From Devosia neptuniae (lineage in GTDB: Bacteria; Pseudomonadota; Alphaproteobacteria; Rhizobiales; Devosiaceae), in assembly GCF_025452235.1 (NCBI RefSeq), contig NZ_CP104965.1:496001-560000 (forward strand): a stretch of 64,000 nt of DNA, read 5' to 3'. A program made the position numbers and the translations under genes. The notes under the pieces were generated by a model. The model saw nothing but the letters and a program-made list of their open reading frames with translations. It was not told the origin of the DNA and searched no databases. Below are positions 35,017 through 42,539 of this stretch, piece by piece; position 1 is the first letter of the stretch, and the number at the start of each line of letters is the position of its first letter.

Positions 35017-35547
35017 CTATTGATAAACCCGCCACGCATCGAAGCTGCCGCCGGCGATCAGGGCCCAGTAGAGGCGGCCGGCTGGGGTGCGGGTGACGGC
35101 GAGGCCGAATTCGGTGAATTTGGGGCTGAGCAGGGTGCCGCGATGGCCGGCGGAGTTCATCCAGCCTTGCAGGGCGGCTTCGAGCGAGGTGTGGCCGCGG
35201 GCCAGGTTCTCCCCGACGGCGCCGATATAGCCGGCGGCGGTGACGCGTTCGCGCAGGGTGACGCCCAGATCGTGGCTGAGCGTATCGCGCTGGGCCATGA
35301 GCCGGGCCTGGGAGCGGGCGGCGTCTTCGAGGCGCTGGCTATAGCTCCAGGGGGCGGCGCCATTGGCTTTGCGCACGGCATTGACCGCCGCCATGATCTG
35401 ATCGTCGGTGAGGGTTTCGGGCGTGGGGGTCGCCACTGCGGGCGCCAGAGCCGGCATGGTGGAGGCGCAGGCCGAGAGCGTCAGGGCTGCACCCAGCATG
35501 AGCACGCCGCGGCGCGAGGTCGTGAGCAACGTCATCGGTACATCCAT
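35017..35547 (-). CDS. CAP-domain lipoprotein (SCP/YkwD-like)
   Basis: This protein of about 172-176 residues has a Tat/Sec-like N-terminus (TTSRRGVLMLG) and a lipobox LSAC, so it is probably a membrane-anchored lipoprotein. The CAP domain has AVRKANGAAPWSYSQRLEDAARSQA and the conserved His/Glu pattern (LSHDLG, GENLARGH, WMNSAGHRGTLLSPKFTEFGLAV). The role of bacterial CAP proteins is mostly unknown. ATG 35535 (MTLLTT) is an alternative start. It follows the APH-like gene by three bases, so both form one operon. Confidence 0.88.
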   Translation of the reverse strand: MDVPMTLLTTSRRGVLMLGAALTLSACASTMPALAPAVATPTPETLTDDQIMAAVNAVRKANGAAPWSYSQRLEDAARSQARLMAQRDTLSHDLGVTLRERVTAAGYIGAVGENLARGHTSLEAALQGWMNSAGHRGTLLSPKFTEFGLAVTRTPAGRLYWALIAGGSFDAWRVYQ

Positions 35548-35550
35548 GGG

Positions 35551-36441
35551 CTAGACGGCCTGGTCGTAGGCGCTGAGCAGATTGGGCAGGCAAGCGAGCT
35601 GGCCGGTTATGGCATTGCCGTCGGCCAGGTCCCAGCAGGCGGAGAGCGCGGCGTGGGCGGCGGCCCAGCCCAGGATGCGCTTGCGCGGATAGGCGAGGCG
35701 CTGGGCCAGGATATCGGCGCGGGCGGCGATGCGGCGCGGATCGGCAGCCACGGCATCGGCGCGCTCGGGATTGATGAAGACATTGGCGACTTCATAGACC
35801 GGATCGCCCAATAGGCCCTTTGGGTCGATGGCGAGCCAGCCGCGATCGGAGGAGATGATATTGTCGTGGTGCAGATCGCCATGCAGCGGAATCTGCGCCG
35901 TGGGCCGGTCGAACAGGCGAAGGGCTATGCCGGTGGCACGGGCATAGAGATCGCGCGAGGTGTGGGGCCAGAGACGCACGTCGGTATCGAACAGGGTCTG
36001 GAAGCGCTCGCGCAGGACCTGCAGGCTTTCGGGCGCGCCGTCGCGGGGGCGGTGCAGATTGGCGACGACAGTGGCAATGGCGATGGTGCCCTCATCATCA
36101 TGGCCGGCGCGGACGGCATCGCCCAGCGTGCTGCCATCGAGCCATTCCATGAAAATGGTATTGCCGTGAATGTCGAAGACGGTGGCGGCACCCTCCCCGC
36201 CATACCAGTTCAGCAATTGGGCGCCGCGGCTCTCTTCCTCGAGGGCCAGGGGCTTGAGGATTTTGAGGGCGGCGAAGTTGCGGCCATTTTGCTCGACGCG
36301 GAAAATCCAACTGGTGGCGGTTTCCGCCACGGGCGTCGACTTGGTCAGGGACCAGCGGATCATGGCGCGGCTGAGCGCGGTTTCGGCGGGAGACTGATTC
36401 ATGTCAGCCATTAGATCAGAAGGCGTGCTTGCTTTCGACAT
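35551..36441 (-). CDS. APH-family phosphotransferase (aminoglycoside/hydroxyurea kinase-like)
   Basis: This protein of about 296 residues is a kinase-fold enzyme of the APH(6)/hydroxyurea phosphotransferase group. The hinge is NTIFMEWLDG, the catalytic loop IPLHGDLHHDNIISS and the metal-binding part LAIDPKGLLGDPVYEVANVF. Related proteins phosphorylate streptomycin, but many are housekeeping kinases of unknown substrate. The start is uncertain: ATG 36441, 36411 and 36402 are in frame and none has a good ribosome site. Resistance cannot be concluded from sequence. Confidence 0.85.
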   Translation of the reverse strand: MSKASTPSDLMADMNQSPAETALSRAMIRWSLTKSTPVAETATSWIFRVEQNGRNFAALKILKPLALEEESRGAQLLNWYGGEGAATVFDIHGNTIFMEWLDGSTLGDAVRAGHDDEGTIAIATVVANLHRPRDGAPESLQVLRERFQTLFDTDVRLWPHTSRDLYARATGIALRLFDRPTAQIPLHGDLHHDNIISSDRGWLAIDPKGLLGDPVYEVANVFINPERADAVAADPRRIAARADILAQRLAYPRKRILGWAAAHAALSACWDLADGNAITGQLACLPNLLSAYDQAV

Positions 36442-36625
36442 TAACTGCGCTTGGCAAAAGAACTTGATCGAAATGCGGCGCGGTAGGCATTTGCTAAGCA
36501 AGATATTTGGCACAATGGCAACCCTAACGCCAGCAAACCGGCCTGCTGCAAGTTTTGATAAAGTTGGCCGGAGTTAGACTGATCGCGACGCAGAGACAGC
36601 GCCCAAAGCACAAGGGAACTGGACC

Positions 36626-36799
36626 ATGACGTATTCGAGCGCAAAGGGGCATGACCCCAAAGGACTTTCCGACATCCTGGCGGCCGACGAGGCTGCGCCG
36701 AGCCTGGGGCGGCAGGTATTCAACGGGCTGACCGGGACACTGGTGTTGCTGGTGACCGGGATTTTGGTGCTGCTGGTGGTGCTGTGGAAGTCGCCGTGA
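36626..36799 (+). CDS. Small single-TM membrane protein (57 aa)
   Basis: This 57-residue protein has a polar N-terminal half (MTYSSAKGHDPKGLSDILAA) and one strong C-terminal TM segment rich in Leu/Val, ending LWKSP. AAGGGAA lies ten bases before the ATG. Codon use matches host genes (G/C third positions). The function is unknown. It lies alone between the divergent kinase gene and a repeat cluster. Confidence 0.6.
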   Translation: MTYSSAKGHDPKGLSDILAADEAAPSLGRQVFNGLTGTLVLLVTGILVLLVVLWKSP

Positions 36800-36811
36800 G
36801 GGACGACGGGC

Positions 36812-36965
36812 TTCTGGCATGGGATGGCGCAGTACCCCTCACCCTGTAATTTCTTCTGAACGAAGAAATTACTGTCCCTCTCCCACAAGGGGCGAGGGTT
36901 GGCCTCAGCGCTTAGCCTAACCACAGAGCTACCCTTCTCCCCTTGTGGGAGAAGGTGCCCGAAGG
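36812..36965. repeat. Modular palindromic repeat cluster, copy B
   Basis: An 88-base unit (36812-36899) matches 34900-34986, and a CTTCTCCCC/GGGAGAAGG hairpin follows (36933-36965). The central stem is GTAATTTCTTC-TGAAC-GAAGAAATTAC. Relative to copy A the stem differs by paired substitutions. The gap to uxaC (36800-37013) has no gene. Confidence 0.75.
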
Positions 36966-37013
36966 GACACCGAGTTCGCGAAGGCGAATTTCGGTTGGGA
37001 TCAGGGGTTTCTT

Positions 37014-38429
37014 TTAGCTGATCTTGTAGGCGTCTTTCGCAGCTTGATAGCTCAGATGCTTGGCTAGCTCTTCGGCCGTGCTCTTGCTGAGGCGGTTTTC
37101 GGCGACCCAGGTGGCGAGGAAACCGCAGACTTCGCGGCGCCAGACGTCGTGGCGGGCGGGGATGGAGAGCAAAGCGCGGGTGTCGTCGTTGAAGCCGGCG
37201 AGGTTGTAGAAGCCGGCGGTCTCGACCACTTGATCGAGATAACGGCGGATGCCCTGCGGGCTATCGTGGAACCACCAGGGCGGGCCGATCATCAGCGAAG
37301 GCCAATAGCCGGCCATGGGGGCCAGTTCGCGGGCATAGGTGGTTTCGTCGAGCACGAACATGATCAGGCGCAGGTTTGGCTCATTGCCGCAGCAGGCGAG
37401 CAGGGCGCGCATGCCGTTGACATAGTCGGTGGTGCCCGGGATGTCGGCGCCCAGATCGGCGCCGCGGGTGGCGAACAGCAGCGGATCGGTATTGCGGCGC
37501 GAGCCGGCATGGAGCTGCATGACCATGCCGTCTTCGACCGAAAGCAAGGCCATTTCGGTCATCATCTGGGCGCGGAACAGTTCGGCATCGGCGGCGTCAT
37601 GCTTGCCGGAGAGAATCTTGTCGAGCAAAGCCTGCTTTTCGATCAGCGGCAGGTCAGCCGTGTTGGCGGAGGGCACGCCATGGTCGGTAGCGAGCGCGCC
37701 GTAGCGGCGGAAATATTCGCGGCGGGCGCGGTGGGCATTGATCAGCCCGGCCCAGTTGGTGACGTCCTCGCCGGTCAGTTCGGCAAATTTCTTGAGATTG
37801 TCGACGATGGCGGGGCGGCTCGGGTCGGTCACGTCATCGGGGCGATAGGTGGTGCGGACGCGGCCCAGAATGCCGGTCTCGGCCATCTTCTGGTGATGGA
37901 CCAGGGGATCGAGGGCGAATTCGGTGGTGGTGATGACTTCCACCTTGGCGCGGTCGAGCAAAGCCAGCGGCAGCAGGTCGGGCGTGGCGAGGGCGGCGTC
38001 GATTTTGTCATAGATGGCGTCGGCCGTGGCGGATGACAGCTCATCGGTGATGCCGAAGGCCCAGTGCAGGGAATGGTCGGTCCAGGTCTTGGACGGGGTG
38101 CCGGCAAAGAGGTGATAATTGGCGGCAAAGAGGCGCCAGGCGGTGCGGCCATCGGCGACGGGCTTGCCATCCTTACGGGGCACGCCCAGCGCATCGTAAT
38201 CCAGCCCCCGGCTGCGCAGCATGCGCAATACGTAATGGTCGGGCGTGAGGAAGAGCGCGGCCGGATCGGAGAAGCGCCCGTTATTGGCGAACCAGGACGG
38301 ATCGGTGTGGCCATGCGGGCAAATCAGCGGCAGGTCGGCCACGGCGGGGTAAAGCTCGCGCGCAATCGACTGGGCCGGTTGGGAGGCAGGGAACAAGCGA
38401 TCGGGATGGAGATGGGCTGAATGGGTCAT
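37014..38429 (-). CDS. uxaC: Glucuronate isomerase
   Basis: This 471-residue amidohydrolase-superfamily enzyme converts D-glucuronate to D-fructuronate and D-galacturonate to D-tagaturonate. Family marks are LPLICPHGHTDPSWFANN at the N-terminus, DYVNGMRALLACCGNEPNLRLIMFVLDE and GYWPSLMIGPPWWFHDSPQGIRR. ATG 38429 is chosen, since the frame upstream is not conserved. No other uronate gene adjoins. A candidate operator lies 39-55 bases upstream of the start. Confidence 0.95.
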   Translation of the reverse strand: MTHSAHLHPDRLFPASQPAQSIARELYPAVADLPLICPHGHTDPSWFANNGRFSDPAALFLTPDHYVLRMLRSRGLDYDALGVPRKDGKPVADGRTAWRLFAANYHLFAGTPSKTWTDHSLHWAFGITDELSSATADAIYDKIDAALATPDLLPLALLDRAKVEVITTTEFALDPLVHHQKMAETGILGRVRTTYRPDDVTDPSRPAIVDNLKKFAELTGEDVTNWAGLINAHRARREYFRRYGALATDHGVPSANTADLPLIEKQALLDKILSGKHDAADAELFRAQMMTEMALLSVEDGMVMQLHAGSRRNTDPLLFATRGADLGADIPGTTDYVNGMRALLACCGNEPNLRLIMFVLDETTYARELAPMAGYWPSLMIGPPWWFHDSPQGIRRYLDQVVETAGFYNLAGFNDDTRALLSIPARHDVWRREVCGFLATWVAENRLSKSTAEELAKHLSYQAAKDAYKIS

Positions 38430-38467
38430 GGCACATGTTCTGCCACGGCGCGCGGGCGGGATCAAGC

Positions 38468-38484
38468 ATCTACCATACAAGATC
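38468..38484. promoter_or_regulatory. Candidate operator upstream of uxaC (GATCTTGTATGGTAGAT on the minus strand)
   Basis: This site matches the 17-mer at 31288-31304 with one change. Its place 39 bases before the uxaC start fits a repressor site, and GntR-family regulators commonly control uronate genes. Confidence 0.45.
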
Positions 38485-38643
38485 GGGATTGATCGGATTT
38501 TATGTAAATTAACCGCTTTGACAGGGAGGCTTTCGCGCAGCAGCGATGTCCGGGTTAGCTTTTTCTCGCGGGTGAGAAGAGCTTAATGGCGGCGACCCTT
38601 GGCAATGACTGGCGCAGTGGCCGGCGACAATTAGGGGCGGCAA

Positions 38644-38796
38644 ATGACACATCTGGGTACATCCGACATCAAGGCAACGCGGCTGGCGGCGCATCGCTCG
38701 GCGCAGATGCAGCGCACGCAGACCATGCTGATGGCAGCAGGGCTAGCGGCGCTGGGCATTGTGGCGGTGGCGGCTTCGATGATGGCGGTGTTTTAG
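38644..38796 (+). CDS. Small single-TM protein (50 aa)
   Basis: This 50-residue protein starts MTHLGTSDIKATRLAAHRSA and ends in one Ala/Met/Val-rich TM segment (MLMAAGLAALGIVAVAASMM). GGGGCGG sits four bases before the ATG. Third positions are G/C rich as in host genes. The function is unknown. A repeat follows its stop. Confidence 0.5.
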   Translation: MTHLGTSDIKATRLAAHRSAQMQRTQTMLMAAGLAALGIVAVAASMMAVF

Positions 38797-38807
38797 CGGA
38801 TTGGTGC

Positions 38808-38847
38808 CACGACCTCGTGGTTCGACAGGCTCACCATGAGGTCTACT
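38808..38847. repeat. GGTCTACT-family repeat, single arm
   Basis: The 27 bases at 38821-38847 are identical to 19609-19635, and the preceding CCACGACCTCGTGG matches with one change. It lies between the 50-residue protein gene and the response-regulator gene. Confidence 0.75.
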
Positions 38848-38911
38848 GAGGCGAGGGTTGAGCCCTGTGGCTCGCGAGCATAGTGTGCCGGCGGGGGGAC
38901 CATCGGCGCCG

Positions 38912-39583
38912 ATGCGAATATTGCTTGTCGAAGATAATGAAGACCTGGGCGAGGCCATCGAGAAGCGGCTGCGTACCGCTGGGCACTCGGTGGAATGGGT
39001 GCGGGACGGCAATGATGTGGTGTCGGCGGCCGAGGGCGATGCGTTCGATGCGGTGGCGCTCGATCTGATGCTGCCCAATCGGGACGGGATCGGGCTGATC
39101 GCCGAATTGCGCAAGCGCAAGTTCAATGCACCGATCCTGGTGATTACGGCGCGCTCGGAAATCGATGACAAGGTGAGCCTGCTCGATCTGGGGGCGGATG
39201 ATTATCTGGTCAAGCCGTTCGACCTGCGGGAGCTGGAAGCGCGGCTGCGGGCGTTGATGCGCCGGACCGGCGGGCAGACCACGAGCACGCTGGGCGTGGG
39301 CAATCTGGCGCTGGATATGGCCGGGCTCAATGCCTCGATCGGCGGCAAATCGCTGGAATTGGGGCGGCGCGAGTTCCGGCTGCTGGAAATCCTGGTGACC
39401 AATGCGGGCAAGGTGGTGCCCAAGGAGCGGCTGATGAACCAGCTGTTCAATTTCGATGAAGCCGTGTCGGTCAATGCGCTGGAGCTGCATATTTCGCGGC
39501 TGCGCAAAAAGCTGGAAGCGGCTGATATCGAGATCGGCACGGTGCGCGGCGTGGGCTATGTGCTGCGGGCGCCCAATGGGTAG
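38912..39583 (+). CDS. OmpR/PhoB-family response regulator (TctD/QseB-like)
   Basis: This 223-residue regulator has a receiver domain (start MRILLVEDNEDLGEAIEKRL, phospho-acceptor Asp in VALDLMLPNRDG, Lys in LVKPFDLRELEAR). A winged-helix DNA-binding domain follows (LELGRREFRLLEILVTN ... LELHISRLRKKLEA). The sensor kinase gene follows with an eight-base overlap. Its best neighbours suggest control of the tctCBA genes transcribed toward it from the other side, as TctD does in enterobacteria. TTG 38858 is a weaker start. Confidence 0.93.
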   Translation: MRILLVEDNEDLGEAIEKRLRTAGHSVEWVRDGNDVVSAAEGDAFDAVALDLMLPNRDGIGLIAELRKRKFNAPILVITARSEIDDKVSLLDLGADDYLVKPFDLRELEARLRALMRRTGGQTTSTLGVGNLALDMAGLNASIGGKSLELGRREFRLLEILVTNAGKVVPKERLMNQLFNFDEAVSVNALELHISRLRKKLEAADIEIGTVRGVGYVLRAPNG

Positions 39584-42056
39584 CGGGCCAATGCCGGCTC
39601 ATTCGTTTTCCATCCGGCGGCGGATTCTGGCGCTGGCAGTGGCGCTGCTGCTGGGGGCGGCGGTTATCCTGGTGGTGTTTATCCGCGATTATGCGGAGCG
39701 GGCGGCGGATCGGGCGTTTGATCGCTTGCTGGCGGCGTCGGCGCTGACCATTGCCGGGGCGGTGCAGGTGGAAAACGATGCGGTGATCGTGGAATTGCCG
39801 TTTGCCTCGTTTGGCATGTTTTCGGGGCGGGACCGGGTGTTCTATGCGGTGGAAGACCCGCGTGGGCGGGCGGTCACCGGGTATGATGACCTGTCGGCCA
39901 ACCTCACGGAGATGCAGTCGGCAGGGCCGGTGTTTCAGGACGCGATGTATCGCGGCGAGCTGGTGCGGGTGGCCAGCGTCGGGCGGCTGACCTCGTCGGC
40001 CAGCGAAACCGATTGGGTGACCATCCATGTCGCCGAAACGCAGAATGAGCGGGAGGCGCTGGCCAATGAGATTTTGGGCAATGCCATTGTGCCGGTGGTG
40101 GCGCTGACGCTGCTGGCGGTGGCGCTGGTGTGGTTTGGCATTGGGCGCATGTTTGCCCCACTCTATCAACTGGAACAGGCTTTGCGCGGGCGCACGCCCG
40201 ATGATCTGTCGCCTCTCGATGTGCCGGTACCGGTGGAGGTGAGCCAGTTGGTGGGGGCACTCAATGCCTTCATGGCGCGGCTAGGCAGCAGTATGGAGCG
40301 GCTGAGCGGGCTGGTGGCAGAGGCGGCCCATGAAGTGCGCACGCCGCTGGCTTCGTTGCGGGCGCAGGCGGAAGTGGCGATGGACGAGCAGGACCCCGAC
40401 GCGCTGCGCCGGCGGGTGGGGCGCATCCACCAGGGGGCGATCCATGCCAGCCAATTGGTGTCGCAATTGCTGATGGATGCAACGATTTCCCACCGGCTGG
40501 AAAACCAGGAGAGCGACACGACACCGTTTGGGGCGGTGATCGAGGATGTGCGGCAGCGGCTGGATGGCGATCAATCGGCGCGGCTGAACCTCGACATTCC
40601 TGAGGCGGTGGCAGCGGCGCAAATTCGTGGCGATCGGGTGGCGTTGCGCGAGATGGTCCGCAATGTGGTGGATAATGCCATGGTCTATTCGGAGGGCTCG
40701 GTTTCCATTGCCGGAGCGATGCAGGACGGGTTGCTGACCATGGTGGTGACCGATAGCGGGCCGGGCATTCCCGATGGGGAAAAGGGCGTGGTGCTGGCGC
40801 GGTTCAAGCGAGGCAGCAGCGCCAGCGCCAAGGTAGGGTCGGGGCTGGGGCTGTCGATCGTCAAGCGGGTGGTGGAGGCGCATCGTGGGGCACTGCGATT
40901 GAAGGACCGGGAGGGCGGCGGGCTGGCGGTGGAGATTGAATTGCCGCTGGTCGGGCGCAATGCCAGACTTGAGCAATTGCGCAAGGCGCTCGGCAGCGTC
41001 GCCATGCTGGCGCTGTGTCTAGTGCTGGTGCAGCCGCAGGAGGCGCGGGCGGTGGAGTCGCGCTATCCGGCACCGGACGGCAGCAGCGAGCAGGTGCTGA
41101 CCATTCTGGGGGTGACCGATACGCCGCTATTCGCCCAGTTCGTGGCGGGGTTTCAGCTGCGCTGGCCGGGGGTGACGGTCATTTACGAAGAGACGGATTC
41201 GGTGCCGCTTTATGAGCGGTTCCTGGCGGGAGATACCAATCCCAAGCCGGACCTGGTGATCAGTTCGGCGTCGGACCTGCAGGTCAAGCTCGCCAATGAC
41301 GGCTATGCGCTGGCCTATGACAGCCCCTATCTGGCGCAATTGCCGGAATGGGCGTATTGGCGCAATGAGCTGTTTGGGTTCACCTTTGAGCCGGCGGTGA
41401 TCATCTATAACCCCGACCTGATCGGGGCCGATGAAGTGCCGCGCACGCATTTGACGCTGGCCGAATTGCTGGAAAACCAGACGGCGCGGTTCCGCGGCAA
41501 GATCGCGACCTATGATATCGGGGTCTCGGGCGTGGGCTATCTGCTGGCGGCGCAGGACCAGACGATTTCGTCGAACTTCTGGCGGCTGGCCGCGGCGTTT
41601 GGCCGGGTGAATGCGCAATTCAGCGGATCGAGCCCGGCCATTTTGAATGGCGTGGCCGATGGCTCGCTTGCGCTGGGCTATAATGTGCTGGGCTCCTATG
41701 CCTTTGCGCGCAAGGCGGCGGGGGCCAATATCGAAATCGTGGTGCCGGACGATTATGTGCTGGTGCTGACGCGCTCGATGATGATCCCGCGCGATGCGCC
41801 CTACCCCGAGCTGGGCAAGGCGTTTGTCGATTTTGCGCTGTCGCCGGAGGGGCAGGCCATTGCGGCGGGGCAGACGGCACTGGGCTCGGTGGTGGCGGGC
41901 GGGGTGGGCGAATGGAGCAGCGAGGCCATTGCGGGCCGGGGGCGCGGGGTGATCCAGCCGATACCGCTGGGGCCGGCGCTGCTGGTGTCGCTCGACCAGC
42001 AGCGCAAGCGGCGATTTCTGGACACGTGGCAGGAGATTGTTTCGCCCAAGCCGTAA
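39576..42056 (+). CDS. Sensor histidine kinase fused in frame to a periplasmic iron-type solute-binding domain
   Basis: This is an 826-residue chain. TM1 (17-37), a periplasmic sensor domain, TM2 (about 165-190) and HAMP are followed by HisKA with the phospho-acceptor His252 (AHEVRTPLA). The HATPase domain has an intact N-box (RNVVDNAM) and G boxes (TDSGPGIP, GSGLGLSIV). Then comes a third hydrophobic stretch, residues 468-492, that looks like a signal peptide (LRKALGSVAMLALCLVLV, then AxA site ARA). After it lies a full ABC-type ferric/thiamine-like binding domain (about 330 residues; PDLVISSASDLQVKLANDGY, FTFEPAVIIYNPDLIG). No stop separates the parts. ATG 39591 is an alternative start. TTG 40977 and ATG 41004 could start the binding domain separately. 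Confidence 0.88.
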   Translation: MGSGPMPAHSFSIRRRILALAVALLLGAAVILVVFIRDYAERAADRAFDRLLAASALTIAGAVQVENDAVIVELPFASFGMFSGRDRVFYAVEDPRGRAVTGYDDLSANLTEMQSAGPVFQDAMYRGELVRVASVGRLTSSASETDWVTIHVAETQNEREALANEILGNAIVPVVALTLLAVALVWFGIGRMFAPLYQLEQALRGRTPDDLSPLDVPVPVEVSQLVGALNAFMARLGSSMERLSGLVAEAAHEVRTPLASLRAQAEVAMDEQDPDALRRRVGRIHQGAIHASQLVSQLLMDATISHRLENQESDTTPFGAVIEDVRQRLDGDQSARLNLDIPEAVAAAQIRGDRVALREMVRNVVDNAMVYSEGSVSIAGAMQDGLLTMVVTDSGPGIPDGEKGVVLARFKRGSSASAKVGSGLGLSIVKRVVEAHRGALRLKDREGGGLAVEIELPLVGRNARLEQLRKALGSVAMLALCLVLVQPQEARAVESRYPAPDGSSEQVLTILGVTDTPLFAQFVAGFQLRWPGVTVIYEETDSVPLYERFLAGDTNPKPDLVISSASDLQVKLANDGYALAYDSPYLAQLPEWAYWRNELFGFTFEPAVIIYNPDLIGADEVPRTHLTLAELLENQTARFRGKIATYDIGVSGVGYLLAAQDQTISSNFWRLAAAFGRVNAQFSGSSPAILNGVADGSLALGYNVLGSYAFARKAAGANIEIVVPDDYVLVLTRSMMIPRDAPYPELGKAFVDFALSPEGQAIAAGQTALGSVVAGGVGEWSSEAIAGRGRGVIQPIPLGPALLVSLDQQRKRRFLDTWQEIVSPKP

Positions 42057-42253
42057 AAATCCCATGCGTCCAGCGCATATCAGTGGGTGGGTGTTTGGAA
42101 TATCGGCTGAAAATTGGCGTTTCTAGCCAGGCATTCGCGCTAGACGCATAGCTGGAATGATGGAATGGCCCTACCGGTCGGACGGGGATGAGCCCATTTA
42201 CACACTCATGAAAGCGAACGGCGATCTGGCCGGGCTTTGAGAGGAAAATGGCA

Positions 42254-42424
42254 ATGAGCACTCATCGGAACAATCGTTTCTTTGCAGCCCTTGGCACCTT
42301 CGTGGAAGTGTTCGGCAGCGCTGCTGCTGTGTCCAACGCGGTGGAAGCCGGGCGGATGCCCAAAACCAAGCACCTCAAGTCCCTCGGCATCGACGCTGAC
42401 GCTTTCCGTTCGATCGGCAGGTAA
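42254..42424 (+). CDS. Small DUF1127-like protein (56 aa)
   Basis: This 56-residue protein starts MSTHRNNRFFAALGTFVEVF and ends HLKSLGIDADAFRSIGR. The LGIxxxAFRxI tail resembles DUF1127/YjiS-type small regulators of alphaproteobacteria. GAGAGG lies about nine bases before ATG 42254, and ATG 42248 is an alternative. Several DUF1127 proteins of this clade affect RNA turnover and phosphate or nitrogen response, but that cannot be shown here. A strong terminator follows. Confidence 0.65.
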   Translation: MSTHRNNRFFAALGTFVEVFGSAAAVSNAVEAGRMPKTKHLKSLGIDADAFRSIGR

Positions 42425-42491
42425 GTCTCCTGCTCGAAGCGGGGCGCTGGCCCCTCCCTGTGCGACCCGTATCGAGTTGCCGATCAACGTG

Positions 42492-42539
42492 AAAAAGCCC
42501 GGATGCGCTGTGATGGCGCGTCCGGGCTTTTTGCTTTTT
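42492..42539. terminator. Bidirectional Rho-independent terminator
   Basis: AAAAAGCCCGGA-TGCGC pairs with GCGCG-TCCGGGCTTTTT around a seven-base loop. A-rich and T-rich flanks serve both the 56-residue protein gene (plus) and tctA (minus), whose stop is at the right edge. Confidence 0.9.

Noticed and set aside
35551..36441. Calling the APH-fold kinase an antibiotic resistance gene
   Set aside because: The family includes many kinases with unknown substrates, and nothing in the surroundings suggests a resistance island.
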